Part shown: piece after piece, positions 1-7,685 of the stretch
Numbering within the stretch: the stretch's first letter is position 1
How the letters are laid out: each line of letters starts with the position of its first letter
From: Novosphingobium sp. FSW06-99
GTDB lineage: Bacteria > Pseudomonadota > Alphaproteobacteria > Sphingomonadales > Sphingomonadaceae
Length of the DNA stretch: 64,000 bases
Direction: 5' to 3'
Assembly (NCBI RefSeq): GCF_001519065.1
Contig: NZ_KQ954260.1
Span: forward strand, 159,625-223,624
The notes under the pieces: generated by a model
Seen by the model: the letters and a program-made list of their open reading frames with translations, nothing else
Told to the model about the DNA's origin: nothing
The model's database searches: none
Translations under genes and position numbers: made by a program

Positions 1-659
1 GCCGCATTGGACTTGGCATCTCGAGACGCTTGTTCAAACACAGTGATCGCTTTATCGGTTGATCCATTGCGGAAAAGAAGGCCCGCCAGCATGATCTGGC
101 GTTGCGACGTAAGAATCGGATTGTCATCTGATGTCGATGCAGCAATCTCAGTTTGTGTCTTGGCAATGGCATCAGAAGCCCGGCCCGAACGCTCCAGTGC
201 CGATATATATTGTTGGAAAACGCGGAAACGCTTGCTAAAACCTTCGAGCTTCGCCCTGCCAGCTACCGGAAGCGGTTGAAGCTCACCGTCGGCGGCCCGC
301 TCAGCATGGGCCAAAACGCTGTCTCGCAGAATATGAAGATCATCGCCTGCCCAGGTTAGCAGGGCTGGCCATGCAAAGGAGAGTCGTTCGTCAGCCAGAA
401 TGGCGAGTGCATCATCCACAGAGTAAACCGGTCGCAATTGGGAGCGTTTTCCGTCAGGTGCGAGTAAGGTCAGTTCTGCCGTATCACCGTTAGTTTGAAA
501 TTCGACCATGCCAGAGCCGCCTGACCATTTCACCTCCGCATGAGGAAAATTCGGTTGAGCTTGCGCATTCACGGGCCAAAGCGCCATGGTGATTAAGGCG
601 GCCAGTGAGCGTGTGCACTTCTGCAGCGATCCATTATTCTCTCGAGCTTTGATCGCCAC
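1..659 (-). CDS. Secreted TPR-like protein, C-terminus beyond window
   Basis: The reading frame is open from a GTG at 659-657 to the left edge (about 219 codons), so the C-terminus is missing. A GGAG box lies 7 bases before the GTG. The first 35 residues look like a signal peptide ending near PVNAQA. The last visible 60 residues (QRQIMLAGLLFRNGSTDKA, then ITVFEQASRDAKSNA) have the spacing of a tetratricopeptide helix pair. GC is near 50%, well below the neighbours on the right. No enzyme motif is visible. It faces away from the window, so partners are unknown. A TPR scaffold or periplasmic protein is an inference. The frame also stays open upstream to the higA stop, so a longer start (ATG at 752) cannot be excluded. 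Confidence 0.6.
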   Translation of the reverse strand, partial: MAIKARENNGSLQKCTRSLAALITMALWPVNAQAQPNFPHAEVKWSGGSGMVEFQTNGDTAELTLLAPDGKRSQLRPVYSVDDALAILADERLSFAWPALLTWAGDDLHILRDSVLAHAERAADGELQPLPVAGRAKLEGFSKRFRVFQQYISALERSGRASDAIAKTQTEIAASTSDDNPILTSQRQIMLAGLLFRNGSTDKAITVFEQASRDAKSNA

Positions 660-869
660 TAGTTTACTCCGGTTTGCAGTTTGCGGATTATTGTAAATAA
701 TAGAGCTAGTTGCAAATTGGGCAATGCCCAATCCAATGTCAGCTAACCCCATTTTGCTGTCGATAGGAGACCTTCCGGACCCAGTCCATTTGCCGCCATT
801 GTCGGAGGTGAATGAACGACCCTTCAGACGAACTGATTTTGAACCGCGAATGTCCGCAAAGAGGGCGGA
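660..869. other. Non-genic stretch between higA and the left-edge gene
   Basis: About 210 bases of lower GC without a convincing gene. On the minus strand the frame directly after the higA stop stays open into the left-edge gene and reads protein-like, including TSDNGGKW and SSIIYNNPQTANRSK, but no function follows from it. Two GACATT-containing boxes occur on the minus strand (GCGGACATT near 850 and GCTGACATTGG near 735), reminiscent of dispersed intergenic elements of sphingomonads. It may be a repeat element or a decayed reading frame. Confidence 0.4.
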
Positions 870-1172
870 TCAGGCTGCCTTTGCAAACTTTCCTACCTTA
901 ATCTCGCCCTCATGTTTGCGTGCCTGCGCAAGCTCATAGGTCGTCTGCATCCGCAACAGCGTATCGGCCTTTACTCCGAAGGCCTTCTCGAAACGGATCG
1001 CCATATCGGCGGAAAGCGAGGCATTGCCGTTGAGTAAGGTGCTCAAGGCCTGCCGCGATACACCAAAGTGCTCGGCCAGGGCGGTAACGCTGACCTGCGC
1101 GGGCTCGACGATTTCCGACTTCAGCCATTCGCCCACATGGACGGCGAGCGAGGGGTGCATCCTAAGCGCCAT
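870..1172 (-). CDS. higA: HigA-type antitoxin, XRE family
   Basis: A 100-residue protein with a helix-turn-helix of the HigA/VapI type: VSVTALAEHFGVSRQALSTLLNG at about residues 28-50, then SADMAIRFEKAFGVKADTLL. In this family the antitoxin binds the toxin and represses the operon. The ATG (1172-1170) overlaps the end of the toxin gene by 11 bases, so it is the second gene of a higBA operon and is translationally coupled. A palindrome upstream of higB is the likely binding site. Toxin-first order is typical of HigBA. Confidence 0.9.
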   Translation of the reverse strand: MALRMHPSLAVHVGEWLKSEIVEPAQVSVTALAEHFGVSRQALSTLLNGNASLSADMAIRFEKAFGVKADTLLRMQTTYELAQARKHEGEIKVGKFAKAA

Positions 1173-1452
1173 GATAATCCTCCAAATCCAGATCGATCAG
1201 CGCATCCTGTTCATTCACGCCAAAAGTCATGCGCCAGTTTCGCGTCACGGTCATTGACCAGGTGCCCTTCCGGTCGCCGGTCAGTTCATGCAGTCCAAAG
1301 TTTGGCGGCACCGCCAATTCTGCAAAACTTTCGGCAGCGTCGATGTAAGCAAGCATCTTGCGCAGCCGCCCCACATCACCGACCAGACCCTTGGCATTGC
1401 CAGTTTCAAAGAAGCGCCGCAGCCCTTTGTGCCGGATGCTTTCGATTTCCAT
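1162..1452 (-). CDS. higB: HigB-type toxin, RelE/ParE superfamily
   Basis: Recognisable as a RelE-superfamily mRNA interferase: an early FRHKG-like segment (IRHKGLRRFFETG), the central LHELTGDRKGTWSM and the terminal WRMTFGVNEQDALIDLDLEDYH. The family cleaves mRNA on the ribosome. The ATG at 1452 (MEIESIRHKG) matches the usual N-terminus. A TTG at 1470 would add six residues and is less likely. No strong Shine-Dalgarno box precedes the ATG. A TTGACA box with a TATTGG box 17 bases downstream would place transcription start close to the ATG, so leaderless translation is possible. higA follows with an overlap. Confidence 0.9.
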   Translation of the reverse strand: MEIESIRHKGLRRFFETGNAKGLVGDVGRLRKMLAYIDAAESFAELAVPPNFGLHELTGDRKGTWSMTVTRNWRMTFGVNEQDALIDLDLEDYHGA

Positions 1453-1482
1453 GCGCCACCAATAATGCAAACATCGCTCAGT

Positions 1483-1506
1483 GTCAAGTGTCGCGTGACA
1501 CTTGAC
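1483..1506. promoter_or_regulatory. Palindromic operator upstream of higBA
   Basis: Perfect 10-base inverted repeat GTCAAGTGTC / GACACTTGAC separated by GCGT. The right-facing half contains, on the minus strand, the TTGACA -35-like box for higB. A dyad overlapping the promoter is the expected layout for HigA autorepression. HigA binding is inferred from position. Confidence 0.7.
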
Positions 1507-1568
1507 TGACGATCCGCGTCAGCGGTCCCTATCTCCAAAACGGCCATATCGGCCACTGGAGAAGCACA

Positions 1569-2201
1569 ATGGGACATTCCGATCTTGACCCCGCCGTGCA
1601 CGAACGGCGCCCTTGGAATGCGGGGCAAAATGTGGGCCCGAAACGCCCGCTCAGACCGCGCGATATCTGGGCAATCCGGTTTTACCTCGACGAACACAAG
1701 CGACTGCGAGACCGAGCCTTGTTCAACCTGGCCATCGACAGCAAACTGCGCGGGTGCGACTTGGTGAAACTGCGCATTGGAGACCTGGTCAGCGGCGGCA
1801 CCATCCGCAACCGAGCAACCGTTATCCAGCAGAAGACAGGTCGGCCGGTTCAATTCGAGATCATGTCCGACGCGCGCAAGAGTCTGCTGGCATGGTTGGA
1901 ACGGCGCGGAGGTTCGGTGAACGACTTCATCTTCCCCAGTCGGATTGATTACACGGGACACCTCAGCACCCGGCAATATGCTCGCCTTCTTGATGAGTGG
2001 GTGTCGACCGTTGGCCTGGACAAGCGCCAATATGGCACGCATTCGATGCGCCGAACGAAGGCCTCTCTTATCTACAAGGCGACCGGTAATCTGCGAGCCA
2101 TCCAGATCCTGTTGGGGCACACCAACATCGAGCATACGGTCCGTTATCTCGGCGTCGATGTCGACGACGCTTTGACACTGTCCGAAAGAACGGAGCTTTG
2201 A
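1569..2201 (+). CDS. Tyrosine recombinase (phage integrase family), catalytic-domain-sized
   Basis: A 210-residue protein with a complete tyrosine recombinase active site: R61 (KLRGCDLVKLRIGD), K89 (QQKTGRP), H158 and R161 (GTHSMRR), H184 (LLGHTNI) and nucleophile Y193 (HTVRYLG). It is much shorter than classical phage integrases (350-400 residues) because a full arm-binding and core-binding N-terminus is absent. That size class is common as stand-alone genes in proteobacterial accessory regions. It is divergent from higBA. No tRNA or direct-repeat attachment site was seen nearby, so whether it mobilises this locus is unknown. Confidence 0.9.
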   Translation: MGHSDLDPAVHERRPWNAGQNVGPKRPLRPRDIWAIRFYLDEHKRLRDRALFNLAIDSKLRGCDLVKLRIGDLVSGGTIRNRATVIQQKTGRPVQFEIMSDARKSLLAWLERRGGSVNDFIFPSRIDYTGHLSTRQYARLLDEWVSTVGLDKRQYGTHSMRRTKASLIYKATGNLRAIQILLGHTNIEHTVRYLGVDVDDALTLSERTEL

Positions 2202-2208
2202 TCAATTC

Positions 2209-2238
2209 GCTGGCCCATCGCTCAACCGGTGGGTCAGC
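2209..2238 (+). terminator. Hairpin after the recombinase gene
   Basis: GCTGGCCCA and TGGGTCAGC form a 9-base stem with one G-T pair around a 12-base loop, 8 bases after the stop codon. No T-run follows, so intrinsic termination is uncertain. Confidence 0.35.
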
Positions 2239-2359
2239 ACTTTCGGCATGAACGAACGGTCGGTTTCGACGAAATCATATTTGCCTGCGAATGACCGCTA
2301 TCAAGGCGAGCCTGGCAATCTCCTTGAGCTGGTCCTGCGAAAACACAACGGATCCCCAA

Positions 2360-2821
2360 TCAATCCGGCGCAGGCGGCGCTGGGATCACCGCCAGCAACT
2401 CCACTTCAAACGTCAGTGTGGCGTTCGGCGGGATGGTGCCGCGTGAGCCGCGATCGCCATAGGCGATGTTTGGGGGGCAGGTTAGGCGGGCTTTGCCGCC
2501 TACGCGCATCATCTGCAGGGCTTCGGTCCAGCAGGGGATTACGCGCAGGACGGCGAATTGGGCGGGTTGGTGGCGGTCGTATGAGCTGTCGAACACGGTG
2601 CCGTCTTCCAGCATGCCCTTGTAGTTCACGCGCACCATATCGTTGGCGGTGGGGGTGTCGCCGTCGCCATCGCGCAGCGATTGGTAGATCAGGCCGCTGA
2701 ACGTGGTGATCGGGCCGGTTTGCGCGGTGGCGCTGCCGCCCGCCGCCACGGCGATGGCGGCGGCGATCAGGGCCGCCTGGCGGGCAATGTGGTGTGTGAT
2801 CGACAAGCGGGACCTCCCCAT
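2360..2821 (-). CDS. Secreted FKBP-type peptidyl-prolyl isomerase
   Basis: FKBP domain of about 100 residues: VNYKGMLEDGTVFDSSYDR, then WTEALQMMRVGGKARLTCPP, IAYGDRGSRGTIPPNATLTFEVELL. The family isomerises Xaa-Pro bonds. The start at ATG 2821 gives a clean signal peptide (residues 1-33, ending SATAQ), so the protein is probably periplasmic. An ATG at 2833 adds four residues. The canonical aromatic VIPGW segment is VIPCW here, a cysteine in place of glycine. It stands alone on the minus strand. Confidence 0.85.
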   Translation of the reverse strand: MGRSRLSITHHIARQAALIAAAIAVAAGGSATAQTGPITTFSGLIYQSLRDGDGDTPTANDMVRVNYKGMLEDGTVFDSSYDRHQPAQFAVLRVIPCWTEALQMMRVGGKARLTCPPNIAYGDRGSRGTIPPNATLTFEVELLAVIPAPPAPD

Positions 2822-2925
2822 GGGTTGCGCCATCCGTGCGGGCCCGCATGCCCTACGATCCGGGGGTGCCCATTTCAATGGCGCAAGGGGGCCTGTGCGG
2901 GTCGTCGCGCGTCAGGGGTGGTGGA

Positions 2926-3411
2926 TCATCGCGCTTTTTGGGCCCTGGCCCAGGCGATGGCATCGTCGATGGTGGGCAGGATCGGGCTGGAATGTGGCGT
3001 GGCGGCGTTGCAGGCCAGCGCCTCGATCGCGGCTTCGCGCGTATGGGCGCGCACATGCCGGGTCGCCTGTCTGGCCAGATCATGTTTCAACAGGCGACCG
3101 TCGTAATCATAAAGGCCCACATAGCTGAGCACCGTCTTGTGCGCCTGACAATCGTTGATGTAGCGGCGCATGATATAGGCGATCTGGTGCGGATCATCGG
3201 CGCCAGCGTTGGTGTTGGCGGACAGTATCCAATAGGTTCTGGCCGTGCCGTCGATGGCGATGCTCGACGTTTCGATGAAATCCCACGATTCGACATAGGG
3301 TGTTGCGCCGATCGGCAGGAAATCCCTGGCCAGCGCGCGCGTGGCTTGCGCCGACAGCAAAACCACCAGCAACGCCAGAATTTCGCGCGGTTTTTTTGGT
3401 ATCGCTGACAC
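2926..3411 (-). CDS. Small secreted protein of unknown function
   Basis: 161 residues with a signal peptide (hydrophobic ILALLVVLLSAQATRALA, cleavage near residue 28). The mature part is mixed alpha/beta, with YVESWDFIETSSI, then ARTYWILSANTN and CQAHKTVLSYVGLYDYDGRLL. This layout resembles small 'surface-adhesin protein E'-like secreted proteins, but the similarity is weak and function is not claimed. It begins 3 bases after the stop of the TPR gene upstream, so the two are almost certainly co-transcribed. Confidence 0.65.
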   Translation of the reverse strand: MSAIPKKPREILALLVVLLSAQATRALARDFLPIGATPYVESWDFIETSSIAIDGTARTYWILSANTNAGADDPHQIAYIMRRYINDCQAHKTVLSYVGLYDYDGRLLKHDLARQATRHVRAHTREAAIEALACNAATPHSSPILPTIDDAIAWARAQKAR

Positions 3412-3414
3412 GAC

Positions 3415-4911
3415 TTAGCCGGGAATGTTGAAGCTGCGGATGCCGCCGGCGCGCTGGATCGCGGCCTGGATGTCGGGCCGCTGTTTCAACGCTTCGATCC
3501 CGATCTTCCACATGCCGGGCGGGACGGGCAGGGGCGAAGGGGCATACGTGCTCAGTTCGAGCAGCGCGGCGGTGTGCTGTTCGGTCTGGTTCAGCCGGGC
3601 GATCTGGTCGGCGGCGGCGCCGTCGAGATCGTTCATGCAGATTTCCAGTTCGACAATCGCGCGCGGCGCAATGTCCTGATGTGCGCGCAACAGCGCCAGA
3701 TCCGTCTTGGCCGCCTCGACCTGACCCAGCCGGTAGCTGGCACAGCCGTGGCTTTCGACCAATTGCATGCGGCCAAACAAGCTGATCGGGGCGTTTGGCC
3801 CCAGCAGCGGTTCCAGCGTGTGCAACGCCTCTTTGTAATGGCCGAACCGGTTCTGCGTTTCCGACAGGTTGATGGCCTGGCTGACATTGGTGGCGATGCC
3901 GCGTTCGCCCGATGCCACGCCCTGGCGATAGGCGGTTACCGCATCGTCGTAGCGGTTGAGGTCGATATAGGCGCGCGCCAGTGTGTTCCACCACCAGTTG
4001 GCCTGTTCATCCTGGTCGACGTATTTTGGCCCGTCCGCGCTGCCGGGGCGAACGCTTTGCAGAACCGCAATCGCCTGATCCGCCTCGCCCAGTGCCAGGT
4101 AGTCTTCAGCAACACTGATCACCGGTTCCTGGGCATCGGGATGCGCGGAAGCCATGGCCTGCATGACGGCCATATGGCGCTCGACTGCGGCGCGTGCGTC
4201 AAAGTTGGCAGGCATAAATTCGCGCAGGCGCGAATCCACGGCGGCGCCCATTAACGACCGCGGTTCCCTGATATGCGCCAGCAGCTCCGCTGCGCCAGCC
4301 TTGTCGCCGTCTTCTGCCAGCACTCTTGCATAGTCGATGCGAAAACTGTCGCCGGAATACCCTGGCTGGTTTGGCACATAGGCTGGACTGGCCAGCACTT
4401 TGAGCAGTCTGCGATGGAGCTGGGTCTCCGAACCGTCGTACAGGGCCCGCACCATCTCCGAAAGCAACCGGATGCGAATGGCATTGATGGCGCCGGGCGC
4501 AGTCTGAGCCATCGTTTCGATCGCCGTCACGGCGCCCGCATGATCGCCCGCCTGCCATGCCAGAAAGACGCGCGCGCCCCAAAGATAGGGCGATGCATTG
4601 GCGAAGGCGGTACCCGCCACGGCATATTTCAGTTGGAGATCGGGGCGTTTTGTCTTGAACGCACACTGCAGGCCGATCGCGTCGATCTCCATCCTGGCGC
4701 GGTCGGACCCCGATTGGAACAGTGGCGCCAGCGCAGGTCTTGCCAACAGGTCGAGCGCCTTGTCACACTGTTTGGCCTGCACCAGCGCGACAAGCTGGTC
4801 ATGCGCATCCTCGGCATTGTCGGGCGTGCGCGCCTGCACCGCACACGACTGCGCCACAAGACCGCAAACAAGCATGCCGACCGATCCCAGCCGCCGTCGG
4901 ATACTTGCCAT
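3415..4911 (-). CDS. Secreted TPR-repeat protein
   Basis: Starting at ATG 4911 (MASIRRRLGS) the protein has 498 residues. A GGGGGA box lies 6 bases upstream, which favours this start over the longer ones (ATG 4929, or 5025). A signal peptide ends near SCAVQA. The body is helical with TPR-like units such as YDDAVTAYRQGVASGERG and HYKEALHTLEPLLGPNAP. No catalytic motif is seen. It probably acts as a periplasmic scaffold (inference). The small secreted gene follows with a 3-base gap. The left-edge gene is another secreted TPR-like protein but shows no obvious sequence identity with this one. Confidence 0.75.
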   Translation of the reverse strand: MASIRRRLGSVGMLVCGLVAQSCAVQARTPDNAEDAHDQLVALVQAKQCDKALDLLARPALAPLFQSGSDRARMEIDAIGLQCAFKTKRPDLQLKYAVAGTAFANASPYLWGARVFLAWQAGDHAGAVTAIETMAQTAPGAINAIRIRLLSEMVRALYDGSETQLHRRLLKVLASPAYVPNQPGYSGDSFRIDYARVLAEDGDKAGAAELLAHIREPRSLMGAAVDSRLREFMPANFDARAAVERHMAVMQAMASAHPDAQEPVISVAEDYLALGEADQAIAVLQSVRPGSADGPKYVDQDEQANWWWNTLARAYIDLNRYDDAVTAYRQGVASGERGIATNVSQAINLSETQNRFGHYKEALHTLEPLLGPNAPISLFGRMQLVESHGCASYRLGQVEAAKTDLALLRAHQDIAPRAIVELEICMNDLDGAAADQIARLNQTEQHTAALLELSTYAPSPLPVPPGMWKIGIEALKQRPDIQAAIQRAGGIRSFNIPG

Positions 4912-5070
4912 CAATTTCCCCCAACCCATCAACAAATTGTGCGGACGGAATGGCTTAATTGTCGTCTTGGGGCAAGCCCGCGTGATGGGAATACTGCGCA
5001 GTCGACAATCACGGCGAAGTTGCATTGACGGCCAAGGTGCCGAAATGCACCCTCATCGTCAGTTGGCGCC

Positions 5071-5478
5071 CTATCCGGCGGGGGGTTCTGAACGGATCGG
5101 CTCGATCAGGTCCCAGCGATTGCCATACAGGTCTTCGAACACCGCGACCGTGCCATAAGGTTCGTGGCGGGGTGGTTCGACAAAGCGGACGCCGCGTTCG
5201 GTATAGGCCTGGTGGTCGCGGACGAAATCGTCGGTCTCCAGAAACAGGAACACCCGGCCGCCGCCCTGATGGCCGATCGCGCGGCGCTGGTCTTCGTTGG
5301 CGGCGCGGGCCAGCAACAGGCCGGCGTCGCTGCCGGGCGGACTCACCACCACCCAGCGCTTGGCGGGGGACAGTACGGTGTCTTCGCGCAGGACAAAGCC
5401 GAGCTTGCCCACATAGAACGCGATGGCCGTGTCATAGTCATCGACCACCAGCGCGGTCAGGCTCAGGCGCTGGGGCAT
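5071..5478 (-). CDS. VOC (glyoxalase-like) family protein
   Basis: 135 residues with the vicinal-oxygen-chelate fold pattern: LSLTALVVDDYDTAIAFYV, GFVLREDT, then GGGRVFLFLETDDF and VRFVEPPRHEPYGTVAVFED, ending DLYGNRWDLIEP. VOC proteins bind a metal and act as glyoxalases, dioxygenases or resistance proteins; the substrate cannot be read from sequence. Its ATG shares one base with the stop codon of the ATP12 chaperone gene (TGATG), so it is the last gene of the crcB-led operon. Confidence 0.88.
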   Translation of the reverse strand: MPQRLSLTALVVDDYDTAIAFYVGKLGFVLREDTVLSPAKRWVVVSPPGSDAGLLLARAANEDQRRAIGHQGGGRVFLFLETDDFVRDHQAYTERGVRFVEPPRHEPYGTVAVFEDLYGNRWDLIEPIRSEPPAG

Positions 5479-6173
5479 CAGGCGCGCGCCAGCGTGGCAA
5501 AGCGTGCGGCGTTCACAAAGTCGGCGTGGCGGCGGGTGCGGCGGGCTGTGGCTTCGGCATCGTGGCCCCACAATTCGGCCTGCCACAACTCTTCCAGATG
5601 GGCCGCATCCCACAGGCGATCGAGCGGCGCATCGGGTTCGAGCGCGGCCAGGCCGATGATCAGCGAGGCGGCCAGGCTGGTCAGCGTGTGCAGCGCGGCC
5701 AGCGTGAACGCGTCGTGGCGATCCAGATGCGCGCGCAGCGTGGCCAGCGTGGCGTCGGGCTGCGCGCGGTGGATCACCCCGGCCACGCGCACAAACTGCA
5801 CATCGAAACGCGCCTCTGCCGCCAGCACCAGGGGTTCCCAATCGGTCTGTTGGCGCGCGGCAAAGGGCTCGTCGGGCCAGGCGCGATAGCACAGCGTGTC
5901 GGTCTGCGCGAAACCGAGCAGCGTGGCGCGGATGGCGGCAGGATCGGGTGCAATCGCATCGATCGCATAATCGGCCAGATCGCGCAGGAAAAACCGCGTG
6001 GTGTCGATGGTTTCGCCCTGATCGGCCCATTCGGCGCGCATCGCCTCGGCCAGCGCGAGCGTGGGCACCACTTGGGCGCGGCCACCCTGAGTCTTGATCG
6101 CCCGCCCGTCGAGCAGCACGCGCCAGCCTCCGGCGGTTTGTGCCGCCGTTACATCACGATAAAACCGTTTCAT
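5478..6173 (-). CDS. ATP12 family F1-ATPase assembly chaperone
   Basis: 231 residues beginning MKRFYRDV, with VLLDGRAIKTQGG, ALAEAMRAEWADQGETID, DTLCYRA and the C-terminal AAHLEELWQAELWGHDAEA typical of ATP12 proteins. In mitochondria ATP12 chaperones the F1 alpha subunit; bacterial homologues occur mainly in alphaproteobacteria. The ATG lies inside an ATGA overlap with the small membrane gene upstream. No ATP synthase genes are in the window. Confidence 0.9.
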   Translation of the reverse strand: MKRFYRDVTAAQTAGGWRVLLDGRAIKTQGGRAQVVPTLALAEAMRAEWADQGETIDTTRFFLRDLADYAIDAIAPDPAAIRATLLGFAQTDTLCYRAWPDEPFAARQQTDWEPLVLAAEARFDVQFVRVAGVIHRAQPDATLATLRAHLDRHDAFTLAALHTLTSLAASLIIGLAALEPDAPLDRLWDAAHLEELWQAELWGHDAEATARRTRRHADFVNAARFATLARA

Positions 6174-6385
6174 CCCCTGCTTTTCCAGCGTTTGGCCAGG
6201 ATCAGCGGCACCGCAAAGAACAGCACCGCGCCCGCCACGATCAATCCATCGCCCAATGCATCGGGCGCCCATGCCAGCAGCGCGATGCGATGGCTGAGCA
6301 TCACCACGCCCAGCAGCGCGATCGCCGCGCCCGCCGCGCGCGCGGCCTGCAGGGCCATGAAACGCGGCAATGCGGGATCGTTCAC
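6170..6385 (-). CDS. Small two-helix membrane protein
   Basis: 71 residues starting at a GTG inside the GTGA overlap with the HAD phosphatase gene. Two hydrophobic segments (AAIALLGVVMLSHRIALLAW and LIVAGAVLFFAVPLILA) suggest two membrane helices, with a basic C-terminus AKRWKSRG. The stop overlaps the ATG of the ATP12 gene (ATGA). The overlap on both sides supports it as a real operon gene. Function unknown. Confidence 0.7.
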   Translation of the reverse strand: MNDPALPRFMALQAARAAGAAIALLGVVMLSHRIALLAWAPDALGDGLIVAGAVLFFAVPLILAKRWKSRG

Positions 6386-7050
6386 GCCTCCAGCCCCTTG
6401 AGCAGCAGTGCCAGTTCGTCGACCGATCCGGCAATCGCCTCGGCCCCTGCGGCAATCAGTTCGACGGGGTGGTGGTATCCCCAATCGACCCCGATCGCGC
6501 GCACCCCGGCATTGACCGCCATCGCCATGTCATAGGCGGTGTCGCCGATCATCACGGTATGCGCGCGTTCGGCGCCGGTGGCATCGAGGCAGGCCTCGAT
6601 CATCGCCGGGTCGGGTTTTGACGGGTGGCGGTCGGCGGTCTGCAAAGTCACGAAATGGCCGGTCAGGCCGTGATGGTCCAGGCAATGCGCCAGGCCCCGG
6701 TCGCTCTTGCCGGTTGCCACGCCCAGCAGCCAGCCCGCCGCATCCAGCCCGGCGACCAGCGCGGCAATGCCGTCATACAGCGGTTCTTCGACCATGCCCG
6801 CCGCGCGGCGCGCGCGAAACGCGTCTTTATACGCCTGCACCAGGGCCGAGGCGGTCTGTGCGTCCAGATCGGGGGATAGCTGGCGGATCGCTTCGCCGAG
6901 CGACAGCCCGACAATGCGCCGGATGTCTGCGCGCGGCGGCGCGGGCAGGGCGTGGGTGGCAAACGCCGCCTCCATCGCCAGCGCGATGTCGGCCTGGCTG
7001 TCGACCAGCGTGCCGTCGCAATCAAAGATGGCGAGGCGCAACGGGGTCAC
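6382..7050 (-). CDS. HAD family hydrolase, phosphoglycolate phosphatase-like
   Basis: 222 residues with all HAD motifs: nucleophile motif DCDGTLVDS at residues 10-18, motif II around ATGKSDRG, the lysine in SKPDP and motif III GDTAYDMAMA. The cap insertion between motifs I and II puts it in HAD-IA. Gph-like activity is a family-level guess; these enzymes are promiscuous. The GTG start overlaps the stop of the FMN-binding gene (GTGA). Confidence 0.88.
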   Translation of the reverse strand: MTPLRLAIFDCDGTLVDSQADIALAMEAAFATHALPAPPRADIRRIVGLSLGEAIRQLSPDLDAQTASALVQAYKDAFRARRAAGMVEEPLYDGIAALVAGLDAAGWLLGVATGKSDRGLAHCLDHHGLTGHFVTLQTADRHPSKPDPAMIEACLDATGAERAHTVMIGDTAYDMAMAVNAGVRAIGVDWGYHHPVELIAAGAEAIAGSVDELALLLKGLEA

Positions 7051-7670
7051 GGCTTTACGGGCGCCAGCGCGCGCATCAGCGTGGCCACCGCGCCCGATCC
7101 CGCCGCTTCCAGCCCCGCGATCACCCGCGCGCGTTCTTCATCGCGCTTGTTCTGCGACAGTTTCAGCGTGGGGCGCCAGGCCAGCACCTCCATCTCGAAC
7201 CCGACGATCGCGTCGGTCAGCTTGGCCATCGTCGGCGGGGAGACTTTGTCCATCGTCCACGGCTTGCCCTCCAGCCGTGCCTCGTTGAGCGCCGAGGCCT
7301 CGGTCAGCAGGGCGATCAGTCCGTCGTGATCGAGCCGCCGCACCGGCCCTTCGCATTCGAGCGCCAGATAGTTCCACGTCGGCACCTGATCCGCATCGTG
7401 GTACCAGCGCGGAGAGACATAGCCATCGGGGCCATTGACCACGATCAGCGCGCTGGCGCCGTCGAGATGGCGGGTCAGCGCGTTGCCGCGCGCCAGGTGA
7501 AACGCGATGCGTCCGCCTTTACGCAGTACCAGCGGGGTATGCGCCACGCGCGGGCCATCGGGCGTGGTCAGGAACACCATGCCGAACCCGACTTCGGCAA
7601 TCAGCCCGGCATAGAGTTGCGCGGTGTCGGCCGGATCGGTTTTCGGGCGAAAGGCGGGATTGGGGTGCAT
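7047..7670 (-). CDS. FMN-binding PaiB-like protein
   Basis: 207 residues of the FMN_bind_2/PaiB family: FGMVFLTTPDGPRVAHTPLV, FHLARGNAL, VSPRWYHDADQVPTWNY and the C-terminal WRPTLKLSQNKRDEER. The split-barrel fold binds FMN. PaiB was described as a negative regulator of sporulation and protease genes in Bacillus, so a regulatory role should not be assumed here. It sits between rluA-like and HAD genes in the crcB operon. Confidence 0.88.
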   Translation of the reverse strand: MHPNPAFRPKTDPADTAQLYAGLIAEVGFGMVFLTTPDGPRVAHTPLVLRKGGRIAFHLARGNALTRHLDGASALIVVNGPDGYVSPRWYHDADQVPTWNYLALECEGPVRRLDHDGLIALLTEASALNEARLEGKPWTMDKVSPPTMAKLTDAIVGFEMEVLAWRPTLKLSQNKRDEERARVIAGLEAAGSGAVATLMRALAPVKP

Positions 7671-7685
7671 CGTTCGCGGCCGTTT

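Noticed and set aside
660..869. Sialidase (BNR/Asp-box) fragment
   Set aside because: TSDNGGKW and YNNPQTANRSK recall BNR repeats, but the match is short and lacks the repeated Asp-boxes, so it is not annotated as such.
1507..1568. Attachment site or tRNA beside the recombinase
   Set aside because: No tRNA-like cloverleaf and no direct repeats were seen near the gene.
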